DNA from: Streptomyces viridochromogenes DSM 40736
Lineage (GTDB): Bacteria; Actinomycetota; Actinomycetes; Streptomycetales; Streptomycetaceae
DNA length: 37,394 bases
Direction: 5' to 3'
Assembly (NCBI RefSeq): GCF_000158955.1
Contig: NZ_GG657757.1
Location: 7,103,359-7,140,752 of the forward strand
Every line of letters starts with the position of its first letter. Position 1 is the stretch's first letter. Below, in pieces: positions 1 to 7,710 of this stretch. The notes below the pieces were generated by a model. The model worked only from the letters and a program-made list of their open reading frames with translations. It was not told the DNA's origin and did not search any database. The translations under genes were made by a program, and so were the position numbers.

Positions 1-2
1 GT

Positions 3-659
3 CAGTGGATCGGGCGGGCCGTCGGGCGCAGCCACGCGCGGCTCGTGGCGGACATAAGGGCCGGCCGGCGCGGCGACCTGAAGTCGGGCCTGCACCGCCT
101 CACCGACCGCAGTCTCGGCAAGCTCCGCGCCAGCGCCGCCGAACAGGGCGTCGACCCCGACGAGTACGCGGCGAGCCTGCGCTGCCTCCTGTTGTCCGCC
201 GACCCGGAATGCCGTACCCGTGTCTTCTTCGGCGTCGGGCCGGGTGGCCTGTTCCGGCTGCGGGAAGGCGAGTGGCAGGACATCGAACCGCAGGTCACCG
301 AGGTCAGGGGCGAACCCGTCCTGGGGTTCGGATCGCCGCCCCCCGAGACGCCCGAGGGCGACCGGCTCACCATGGACCTGGGCATCCCGACCCCGCCCAG
401 CCCGTACGAGCCCGCCCCGGAACCGCCCCGCGAACCCTTCCGTTTCCGCACCTCCGTCGCCCGCCCGGGTGACACCCTGCTGATGTGCAGCGCCGGCTTC
501 GCCGACCCCCTGCGCGGCGAACCCGAACTGGGCGAGTACCTGGCCGACCGCTGGTCCCGCCCCGAGCCGCCCGGCCTCGCCGCGTTCCTCGCCGACTCCC
601 AGGTGCGGGTCAAGGGTTACGCGGACGACCGTACGGCCGCCGCCGTCTGGGAGGCGTGA
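3..659 (+). CDS. PP2C-like phosphatase domain protein, C-terminal part
   Basis: The frame is open from the left edge, so the gene starts outside the window; the GTG at 45 is internal because the coding sequence continues upstream of it without a stop. About 218 residues are visible. The stretch GDTLLMCSAGFADPL (near residues 155-170 of the visible part) resembles the 'GD.lLLCSDG' segment of PP2C-family Ser/Thr phosphatases, and the preceding part alternates short strands with a proline-rich insert. The metal-binding Asp residues that would prove activity lie upstream or are not evident, so enzymatic function is inferred only from family resemblance. It ends 66 bases before poxB and shares its direction. 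Confidence 0.6.
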   Translation, partial: QWIGRAVGRSHARLVADIRAGRRGDLKSGLHRLTDRSLGKLRASAAEQGVDPDEYAASLRCLLLSADPECRTRVFFGVGPGGLFRLREGEWQDIEPQVTEVRGEPVLGFGSPPPETPEGDRLTMDLGIPTPPSPYEPAPEPPREPFRFRTSVARPGDTLLMCSAGFADPLRGEPELGEYLADRWSRPEPPGLAAFLADSQVRVKGYADDRTAAAVWEA

Positions 660-725
660 CGGCGAAGCGTGTGACTTGATGGAACCCGGAGGGATCCCAG
701 GAGACCGAAGGGGCAGACGAGAGTC

Positions 726-2468
726 ATGGCCAAACAGAACGTCGCGGAACAGTTCGTCGACATCCTGACCCGCGCCGGAGTCAGACGCCTCTACGGAGTC
801 GTCGGCGACAGCCTCAACCCCGTCGTCGACGCCGTCCGCCGCAACTCCGCCATCGACTGGATCCACGTCCGCCACGAGGAGACCGCCGCCTTCGCCGCCG
901 GGGCGGAGGCACAGATCACCGGACGGCTCGCCGCCTGCGCCGGCTCCTGCGGCCCCGGCAACCTGCACCTCATCAACGGCCTGTACGACGCCCACCGCTC
1001 CATGGCGCCCGTCCTCGCCCTCGCCTCGCACATCCCGTCCAGCGAGATCGGTCTCAACTACTTCCAGGAGACCCACCCCGACCGGCTGTTCGCCGAGTGC
1101 AGCCACTACAGCGAGATGATCTCCAGCCCGCAGCAGATGCCCCGGCTGCTGCAGACCGCCATCCAGAACGCCGTCGGCCGCAGCGGCGTCAGCGTCGTCA
1201 CTCTGCCCGGTGACGTCGCCGACCGGCCCGCCCCCGAGAAGGCCGCCGAGACCGCCCTCGTCACCTCCCGGCCCACGGTCCGCCCCGGGGACGCCGAGAT
1301 CGACCGGCTCGTCGAGATGATCGACGACGCCGACAAGGTCACCCTCTTCTGCGGCAGCGGCACGGCCGGCGCGCACGCCGAGGTCATGGAGTTCGCCGGG
1401 AAGATCAAGTCCCCGGTGGGGCACGCCCTGCGCGGCAAGGAGTGGATCCAGTACGACAACCCCTTCGACGTCGGGATGAGCGGGCTGCTCGGGTACGGCG
1501 CCGCGTACGAGGCCACCCACGAGTGCGACCTGCTGATCCTGCTCGGCACCGACTTCCCGTACAACGCCTTCCTCCCCGACGACGTGAAGATCATCCAGGT
1601 CGACGTCCGGCCCGAACACCTCGGCCGCCGCTCGAAGCTGGACCTCGCGGTGTGGGGCGACGTGCGGGAGACGCTGCGCTGTCTGATCCCCCGGGTGAAG
1701 GAGAAGAAGAACCACCGCTTCCTCGACCGCATGCTGAAGAAGCACGCGGACGCGCTGGAGGGGGTGGTGAAGGCGTACACGCGCAAGGTCGACAAGCACG
1801 TGCCGATCCATCCCGAGTACGTGGCGTCCGTGCTCGACGACATCGCCGCGGACGACGCCGTGTTCACCGTCGACACCGGCATGTGCAACGTCTGGGCCGC
1901 CCGCTACATCTCACCCAACGGCCGCCGCCGCGTCATCGGTTCCTTCTCCCACGGCTCGATGGCGAACGCGCTGCCCATGGCGATCGGCGCCCAGTTCACC
2001 GACCGCGGGCGGCAGGTCGTGTCGATGTCCGGCGACGGCGGATTCTCCATGCTGATGGGTGACTTCCTGACCCTGGTGCAGTACGACCTGCCCGTGAAGG
2101 TCGTCCTCTTCAACAACTCCTCGCTCGGCATGGTCGAGCTGGAGATGCTGGTCGCCGGGCTGCCGTCCCACGGCACGGCGAACAAGAACCCCGACTTCGC
2201 CGCCGTCGCCCGGGCCTGCGGTGCCCACGGCGTGCGCGTGGAGAAGCCCAAGGACCTCGCCGGGGCCCTGAAGGACGCCTTCAAGCACAAGGGCCCGGCC
2301 CTGGTCGACGTCGTCACCGACCCCAACGCACTGTCCATCCCACCGAAGATCAAGGCCGAGATGGTGACCGGGTTCGCCCTGTCCGCCTCCAAGATGGTGC
2401 TGGACGGCGGGGTCGGCCGGATGCTCCAGATGGCCCGCTCCAACCTGCGCAATGTGCCCCGCCTGTAA
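726..2468 (+). CDS. poxB: Pyruvate dehydrogenase/oxidase, PoxB type (ThDP- and FAD-dependent)
   Basis: 580 residues, collinear with E. coli PoxB over its whole length. PoxB decarboxylates pyruvate to acetate and CO2 and passes electrons via FAD to the quinone pool at the membrane. The catalytic Glu of the N-terminal ThDP domain is in RHEETAAFAAGAEAQ (E51, aligning with E. coli E50), followed by the family signature CAGSCGPGNLHLINGL. The central FAD domain contains CGSGTAGAH and HALRGKE. The C-terminal ThDP-binding motif begins GDGGFSMLMGDF at about residue 436 and ends with the metal-binding Asn in NNSSLG. The ATG at 726 follows a purine-rich AAGGGG and fits the family N-terminus. The gene is convergent with the HTH gene, with only 11 bases between the stop codons. 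Confidence 0.95.
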   Translation: MAKQNVAEQFVDILTRAGVRRLYGVVGDSLNPVVDAVRRNSAIDWIHVRHEETAAFAAGAEAQITGRLAACAGSCGPGNLHLINGLYDAHRSMAPVLALASHIPSSEIGLNYFQETHPDRLFAECSHYSEMISSPQQMPRLLQTAIQNAVGRSGVSVVTLPGDVADRPAPEKAAETALVTSRPTVRPGDAEIDRLVEMIDDADKVTLFCGSGTAGAHAEVMEFAGKIKSPVGHALRGKEWIQYDNPFDVGMSGLLGYGAAYEATHECDLLILLGTDFPYNAFLPDDVKIIQVDVRPEHLGRRSKLDLAVWGDVRETLRCLIPRVKEKKNHRFLDRMLKKHADALEGVVKAYTRKVDKHVPIHPEYVASVLDDIAADDAVFTVDTGMCNVWAARYISPNGRRRVIGSFSHGSMANALPMAIGAQFTDRGRQVVSMSGDGGFSMLMGDFLTLVQYDLPVKVVLFNNSSLGMVELEMLVAGLPSHGTANKNPDFAAVARACGAHGVRVEKPKDLAGALKDAFKHKGPALVDVVTDPNALSIPPKIKAEMVTGFALSASKMVLDGGVGRMLQMARSNLRNVPRL

Positions 2469-2479
2469 GGCCCGGGCGG

Positions 2480-3834
2480 TCAGCTGTAAGGCCCCCACTG
2501 CCGGGCCGAGGTGTCGTACCCGTAGCGGGGCAGCCCCTTGATGCCGCTGGTCCGGAAAGGGCGGCCGGCGTCGTCGATGCGGACCGTGCCCCTTCGGCCC
2601 CGCGAGGACCAGTCCAGCTCCAGGTACCAGCGGCAGTCGCACCCCTCGGTGCGTGCGGTGACCAGCAGGACCTCGGGATCCCGGGCGGAGACGCGGTATG
2701 GCATCTGCACCGCCGGGATCGGGGTGCCCTCGTCGCTCCCGGGGACCGCGTGCGCGATCGGCCGGTCCTTGTCCAGGTTCACGTCGAAGTAGCGCGGGGT
2801 GAGCGAACCGCCGCAGCCGTTGTCCATGGCGTAGGCGTTGCCCCGCACGGGCGCGGTACGCCCCACCACGCGCACGCGCAGCGCCTCCAGCACGACGGCC
2901 GTGTCCGTCCGCCCCTGCACGGACAGCTCCACGATCGTCTCCCCGCCGTGCACCGCGTCCTGCGTCGCCGCCCAGGTTCCCGCGTCCTGCGGGGCCGGGG
3001 GCGGCGGCACCTGCTCGGGCGGCTTGCCGATGACGTAGTCGTGACCGCAGCCGAACTTCCAGGCCTGGGAGTTGGCCGACCAGGTGAGGGGCGTGGCGGG
3101 GGCCTTCCCGGCGGTGGGCGGGGTGGCCTCCCGGGTGGAGGGCGCCGGGGCGGGCCTCTTCTTCGGGGTGGCGGAGGGGCTGGGCCGCTTCGACGTGGGG
3201 GAGCTGCTCGGGGCGGTGGGCGAGGGGGCGTCCCGCTCCGGTGCCTTGGCCTCCTCGTGCCGGAGGCGGCCGGCCCGGCCGTACGGACACGGTCGTCGGA
3301 CGGACGCCGCCCGTCCGGCAGCGCGGACAGGCTCCCGAGCGTCGCGAGCACCGCACAAGCGGCGGCCAGACCGACGACGAGCCGCCTGCGGTGGTACCAG
3401 GGGTGGTGGGGGAGCGGGGCGTCGGCGGCCGCCGGGTGGCCGTTCGGGGCGCCCCTCGGGCCGTCTTTCGCGCTGGGTGTCGTCTCGTTCGCCGGGGCGT
3501 TTGTCGTGCTGGGGGGTGTCTCGACCGCGGCGTCGTCGCTCGGCATCGCCCCGGTCTTGCCCGCTCGTGGACGCTGGCGTGCCGCCACTGCCAGGAGCCA
3601 GCGGCGGTGAAGTTCCAGGCGTTCCTCCGGGGTCGCTCCGCACAGCGCCGCGAAACGCTCCACGGGCGCGAAGTCGAGGGGGACCGCGTCACCCGCGCAA
3701 TAGCGGTGCAGGGTCGAGGTGTTCATGGCCAGACGGCGAGCCAGCGAACCGTAGCTGCGGTCCGTGCGCTCCTTCAGCGCCCTCAGCAGCGCCGCGAACT
3801 CCCCGACGTCGTCCACGTCTTCCTGTGCCGACAC
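2480..3834 (-). CDS. Membrane-anchored helix-turn-helix protein, reading frame broken by a 1-base shift
   Basis: Two overlapping minus-strand frames together make one protein. The first begins at a GTG at 3834 behind GGGGGAAAC and encodes a Cro/XRE-like helix-turn-helix (about residues 25-50, RSYGSLARRLAMNTSTLHRY), a linker, and one membrane segment (about 151-171). Around 3250-3262 it runs into low-complexity Pro/Arg sequence, while the -1 frame takes over with a Ser/Pro/Thr linker and a conserved-looking extracellular domain (from about 3080 to the stop at 2480, with a Cys-rich GCDCRWYLELDW segment). Adding one base near 3255 would restore a single frame of about 450 residues. The plan (cytoplasmic HTH, one TM helix, outer domain) is common for Streptomyces helix-turn-helix proteins of unknown role. 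Either a real disruption or a sequence error; a -1 ribosomal frameshift is possible but no slippery heptamer was recognised. Confidence 0.75.
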
Positions 3835-4066
3835 GTTTCCCCCGCCCCCGTAAGGTCCGACCCGGCCCGGGACGGCATCCCAGGCATCCCTGTACCTGCA
3901 CGTCAGACGGGCTGGGATGGTTCCAGGGTGGCCGACCGGCCGCAGGTTCTTGCGCCCGTCGGCCGTGACCGCTGACGCTCTTGGTGTCGCACCGACCAGG
4001 CCCGGGCCGACCAGCCGGCCTCGCCGCGGCATCCACATCCACGCACTCGTCCACGGGGGAACACCC

Positions 4067-4690
4067 ATGTCCATGCGCATCCGAACGAGCGCTCTCACCG
4101 CACTCACCGTCGCCGCCCTCGCGGCGGGCACGGTCCTCACGGCACCGGCCGCCGGCGCCGCGCCGAAGGCTGCCGCGCCCACGTTCCTGTCGGCGTCCCA
4201 GCTGCCGCCGCACCCGACGTCGTCCTGGACCGCCGGGCCGGTCACCGACGGGTTCCCGGAGGAACTCGGCTTCTGCGTGAGCACGGAGGGCGTGCCCGCC
4301 TATGACTACCGGCACCGGGAGTTCCGAACCGACCTGGACACCAGCGCCGTGCAGTTGACCGTCGTGACGGGCACGGCCGCCCAGGCCAAGGCCCTGGCGA
4401 AGCACTACGACGACCTGATCCGCACCTGCGCCGACCGCATCGAGGAGTCCTCTCCCGACATCGAGGCCGAGGGCCGGGACTACGGCTCGCTGCCGGTCGA
4501 GGAGGGCGCCCGCGTGCGCGGACTGCACACCGAGACCTCCTGGGGGGCCACGGACATCGCGCTGCTCTCCGTCGGGCGGGACGGCAGGACCGTCACCGTC
4601 GTGGAGTGGGGACAGATGGGCGACTTCGACGACGCCCCGGTGGCCGCCTTCAAGAAGACGACGACCACCGCCGTCAACAAGCTCTACTGA
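4067..4690 (+). CDS. Small secreted protein of unknown function
   Basis: 207 residues from the ATG at 4067, which follows CGGGGGA. An upstream in-frame start at 3917 was not chosen because the residues before 4067 are not signal-peptide-like. The N-terminus is a classical Sec signal: basic MSMRIR, a hydrophobic Ala/Leu/Val core, and a probable cleavage after AGA near residue 31. The mature part has two cysteines (in GFCVSTEG and RTCADR) that could form a disulphide, and alternating strand/helix segments, loosely like the PknH extracellular sensor or lipoprotein LpqN-type folds. I do not recognise a specific family. The gene is divergent from the HTH gene across about 230 bases and is followed by a strong hairpin terminator. 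Confidence 0.75.
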   Translation: MSMRIRTSALTALTVAALAAGTVLTAPAAGAAPKAAAPTFLSASQLPPHPTSSWTAGPVTDGFPEELGFCVSTEGVPAYDYRHREFRTDLDTSAVQLTVVTGTAAQAKALAKHYDDLIRTCADRIEESSPDIEAEGRDYGSLPVEEGARVRGLHTETSWGATDIALLSVGRDGRTVTVVEWGQMGDFDDAPVAAFKKTTTTAVNKLY

Positions 4691-4714
4691 CGAAGCGGCC
4701 GTCGCCAGAGGGCC

Positions 4715-4752
4715 GGGCCGTCCTCCCGCCACGGGGGTCGGGAGGACGGCCC
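4715..4752 (+). terminator. GC-rich hairpin terminator after the secreted protein gene
   Basis: A perfect 14-base inverted repeat (arms 4715-4728 and 4739-4752, GGGCCGTCCTCCCG and its complement) with a 10-base loop starts 25 bases after the stop at 4690. There is no U-tract, as is usual for Streptomyces terminators. Confidence 0.75.
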
Positions 4753-5117
4753 AAACCGGCCGGTGCCGGAGGGGGGACCGACGTACTTCGGCCAACTTCA
4801 CCGGATCACCGCGCACGCGACCGGACCCGCCGTCCCCTGGCCGCGTACGGAAGGATCGGCAGACGGACATCGGCAGTTCGTCCGATCTCCGGCGGTCAGG
4901 ATCCACAGCGGGAGGCGCAACGGCTACCCTCTTGTCCCCCTGCCCTGCGTCGCCGTACCGCGGGGAGCCGTTCCGCCCGGCCCCCCGCCCCTGTCCGTGT
5001 GGCCGAACACCCGGTCGTTGACGATTCGACATGACTGCCGCGTGCCCGATGGGGCATGGATCCCCGTGAACGTGTTCGACCAGGAGGGGAACCGACATCG
5101 GCGCGCGGGCGGGGGTC
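4753..5117. other. Intergenic region upstream of the RsbW-like gene
   Basis: No gene is supported here; short open frames lack coding character. It contains the 5' region of the RsbW-like gene. A possible -35 TTGACG lies near 5018, and a short hairpin (TGCCC/GGGCA) lies near 5043-5056. A very strong ribosome-binding-like CAGGAGGGGA at 5081-5090 lies 28 bases before the chosen ATG and has no ATG/GTG/TTG at the right distance. Confidence 0.4.
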
Positions 5118-5600
5118 ATGGAGAGGCAGGCACGAGGAGGCGGTCCCATAGCGATAGGGGCCTTCTCGGCGAAGACCATGGAGGACAAGGCCGACGACGT
5201 CACGGAGCAGGTGGCGGCGCCGCAGCTGAGGCGCAGACTCGGGCGAGCGGACCTGCGGGCCGTGCCGGAGGCCCGTAAGGCACTGCGGGACCTGCTCGGA
5301 CAGTGGGGGAAGCACGGACAATCCGACGTAGCGGAACTGCTCACCAGCGAACTCGTCACCAACGCCATCGTCCACACCGACCATGACGCGGTCCTGACGG
5401 CCACCGTCGGACCCCGTGGACTGCGGGTGGAAGTACGGGACTTCGTGGCCCGCAGACCCCGGCTGCGCGTACCGGTCGCCGACGACGGTACGAACGGCCG
5501 GGGCCTGTTCCTGGTCCAGTCCCTCGCGGACTCCTGGGGGGTCAGGGCACACGGCGTGGGAAAGGCCGTCTGGTTCGAACTCGGGGCCGAAGCGGCGTGA
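5118..5600 (+). CDS. RsbW/SpoIIAB-like ATP-binding regulatory protein (HATPase_c_2)
   Basis: 160 residues. It has the GHKL ATPase fold used by anti-sigma factor serine kinases: an N-box helix in LLTSELVTNAIVHT (about residues 74-88), a G1-like segment EVRDFVARRP with the Asp, and a G2-like NGRGLFLVQSLADSWGV. Streptomyces encode dozens of such stand-alone proteins, thought to bind or phosphorylate anti-sigma antagonists or to act as regulatory modules; the partner cannot be told from this locus. The ATG at 5118 is the first usable start after an in-frame stop at 5067; an ATG at 5178 is the alternative. The gene stands alone, flanked by hairpin terminators on both sides. Confidence 0.85.
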   Translation: MERQARGGGPIAIGAFSAKTMEDKADDVTEQVAAPQLRRRLGRADLRAVPEARKALRDLLGQWGKHGQSDVAELLTSELVTNAIVHTDHDAVLTATVGPRGLRVEVRDFVARRPRLRVPVADDGTNGRGLFLVQSLADSWGVRAHGVGKAVWFELGAEAA

Positions 5601-5606
5601 GCGGCG

Positions 5607-5638
5607 AAGGGGACGCGGCCCACGGGCCGCGTCCCCTT
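5607..5638. terminator. Hairpin between convergent genes, possibly bidirectional
   Basis: Perfect 14-base arms (5607-5620 and 5625-5638) with a 4-base loop start 6 bases after the stop at 5600 and lie 20 bases from the DUF2637 stop at 5659. It is symmetric enough to serve both genes. Confidence 0.75.
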
Positions 5639-5658
5639 CCGTCCTGTGTACCGCTCCG

Positions 5659-6550
5659 TCAGCCGAACTGCTGCTCCAGGTCCTTGAGCTTGCGCTCCAG
5701 GGAGTCCAGACGCGGCAGCGCCATGGTGTCGTCCTCCGCGGTGAGGTCGACGGTCACGGGGTCAGTCCCTTTGCGGACCGGCTGAAGGGAGGGACGCGAG
5801 CGTACGGGCAGCTGTTCCGGCCCGGATATGGCAGGCTCCGCTGAGACCTGCGAGGAGCCGCGCTCCACCTGCACCTCCAGCTGCCGGCCACCGCCATTGC
5901 CGCCACCGCGTCCGAGGTAGCCGCGGTGACCCCGGCTGATCGCCTTCAGCTGGGCCCGCTCCACGCGCTGCTGGTCGCGGCGCCGCTGCCGGGCCTCGTC
6001 CTTCTTGCGCTTGTCGTCGCGCACCTCGTCGACCGCCTCGTCGAGGCTGCGCACACCCTCGAGGAGCATCAGCGACCAGGCCCTGTACGTCTCCCGGGGG
6101 GCCCGCAGCCAGCGCACGATACGGATCTGCGGCAGCGGGCGCGGCACCAGGCCCTGCTCCCGCAGGGCGGCGCGGCGGGTCTGCTTCAGCGCGCGGTCGA
6201 AGAGCACCGCCGCCGACAGCGACATGCCCGCGAAGAAGTGGGGTGCGCCCGCGTGGCCGAGCCCCCTGGGCGCGTGCACCCAGTTGAACCAGGCCGCGGC
6301 GAGCGCGAACGTCCAGACCAGTATCCGGGAGCCGAGCGCCGCGTCACCGTGGCTGGCCTCGCGCACCGCGAGCACGGAGCAGAACATCGCCGCGCCGTCC
6401 AGGCCGAACGGGACGAGGTACTGCCAGCCGTCGGACAGCCCGAGGTTCTGCTCGCCGAAGCCGACCAGGCCGTGGAAGGAGAGTGCGGCGGCGACGGCCG
6501 CGCAGCAGAACAGCAGAATGTCCGTCCTCGGAACGGCGCGACCAGGTCAC
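5659..6550 (-). CDS. DUF2637 membrane protein with an abnormal 5' end
   Basis: The secure part is 5659-6387 (242 residues from an ATG at 6387), but typical coding sequence of the DUF2637 family continues upstream in the same frame to about 6520 (TDILLFCCAAVAAALSFHG, then WQYLVPFGLDGAAM). DUF2637 proteins have four N-terminal membrane helices and a cytoplasmic tail; here the tail is long, charged and ends in a short coiled-coil-like helix. No ATG, GTG or TTG exists in this frame between 6387 and the in-frame stop at 6547-6549. A GTG at 6550 opens a neighbouring frame for about eight codons, so either one extra base near 6527-6533 has broken the start or a rare start codon (ATT preceded by GAGGA) is used. 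Function unknown; in Streptomyces this family is often found in mobile elements, but no mobile genes are seen here. Confidence 0.75.
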
Positions 6551-6581
6551 CTACCGGCTGACTGGCGTTACACGCGCCGCC

Positions 6582-6665
6582 CGCTGCGGGCGGACACCCC
6601 CCGACGCGGCCCCTTCCGTGCGTCGGCCGCTGCGGGCAGTCGCACCCCCCCGCTGCGGGCAGTCG
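6582..6665. repeat. Three copies of CGCTGCGGGC upstream of the DUF2637 gene
   Basis: The 10-mer CGCTGCGGGC occurs at 6582-6591, 6628-6637 and 6651-6660; the last two extend to a 15-base direct repeat (CGCTGCGGGCAGTCG) 23 bases apart. They lie between the TPR-like gene and the DUF2637 gene and may be operator-like or part of a longer intergenic repeat. Confidence 0.55.
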
Positions 6666-6680
6666 TGCCGCTGGGGCGAT

Positions 6681-6724
6681 GGGGGTCCCCCCTGCTCGAG
6701 CGGAGCCGAGAGCTTGGGGGAGGG
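6681..6724. repeat. Streptomyces-type intergenic palindromic repeat
   Basis: A 44-base element reads GGGGGTCCCCCC at the left and TTGGGGGAGGG at the right, with a CTCGAGCGGAGCCGAG core. TCCCCC (6686-6691) pairs with GGGGGA (6716-6721), and CTCG pairs with CGAG inside. Elements of this form are scattered between genes in many Streptomyces genomes; I recognise it from memory and found only one copy here. Confidence 0.6.
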
Positions 6725-6792
6725 TGGGCGCTGCGGCACCCCGCTACGCCGAGCTGCGCAACGCCCCCCAGCACCAACGCCGGTACCTCGTA

Positions 6793-7572
6793 TCAGGCCG
6801 TCGCGGCCGGCGGCACCGGCGCCAACTGCCGCGCCAGCCAGGTCGGCACACCCCCGAGCAACCGGAACAGCCGCCGAGCCTCCTCCCGCAACCGCGACGC
6901 CTCCGGCTCGGTCTCGGTGTCGGCCAGCGACACCAGCGCCGGGGCGGTACCCACGAGATAGCCCAGTTCCTCACGGATCCGCAGCGACTCCGCGAAACCG
7001 TGCCTCGCCTCCGCCAACTCCCCGTCCCGCAAGGCGAGTCCGGCCAGGTGACGCCACGTGAAGGACAGCAGCAACGGATCGGGATGCGCCGTCGCCCCCG
7101 CGTGCGCGCGGCGATACGCGGCCCGCGCCGCCTGCGGGGCCAGGGTCAGGTTCTCCGCGAGCAACCCCCGGCGGAAGTCCAGCAGCGCCCGCTGCGGAGC
7201 CCCCGGAGGGATCAGCGCCGCCGCCCTCCCCAGCGCCGCCCGCGCCTCGTCGGCCCGGTCACGGACCGCGAGCAACGTCGCCGCGTAGGCCAAGTACCCG
7301 CGTTCACAAGCGGCCGCGCCCCGCTCCTCGTCGCTGTGGGCCAGCGCCTCGGCCGTACGCAGCGCGTCCTCGGCCTCCTCCCAGCCCTGCTCGGTATACA
7401 GACACCGCTCCACCAGCAGCGAGGCCCGTTGCAGCGCCGCCGCTGGGGTGGCCGGTACCAGCAGGGCGGCGGCGTCTGCCCAGCACGCGCGCGAGCGCAG
7501 CCGCCATACCGCGGTCTGGAGGGGATCGTCACCTGCGGTCGTTCCGTTACCAGACATGGCGGTATGCGCCAC
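6793..7572 (-). CDS. TPR-like all-helical protein of unknown function
   Basis: 259 residues, nearly all predicted helix, with repeated pairs of Ala/Leu-rich helices such as WEEAEDALRTAEALA, ADEARAALGRAAALI and LAEARHGFAESLRIREELG, spaced like tetratricopeptide repeats. No catalytic motif or membrane segment is seen. Start choice: a GTG at 7572 follows GGGGAGGG by four bases, better than the upstream GTG at 7590 or the ATG at 7557. It is transcribed alone on the minus strand and ends 242 bases before the DUF2637 start region. TPR folds usually mediate protein contacts, but no partner can be named. Confidence 0.7.
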   Translation of the reverse strand: MAHTAMSGNGTTAGDDPLQTAVWRLRSRACWADAAALLVPATPAAALQRASLLVERCLYTEQGWEEAEDALRTAEALAHSDEERGAAACERGYLAYAATLLAVRDRADEARAALGRAAALIPPGAPQRALLDFRRGLLAENLTLAPQAARAAYRRAHAGATAHPDPLLLSFTWRHLAGLALRDGELAEARHGFAESLRIREELGYLVGTAPALVSLADTETEPEASRLREEARRLFRLLGGVPTWLARQLAPVPPAATA

Positions 7573-7710
7573 GTTGCCCTCCCCGAGCACGCCATCGAGC
7601 TGTTGAGTGGTGGCGGCATCTCAGCACGAATCCCGGTGCCGGGCCAAGGGGGTGGGTGAAGGATTTCACAAAGTCGTGGGACACATGGCGTGATCGGTTG
7701 CCGGGGCGGG

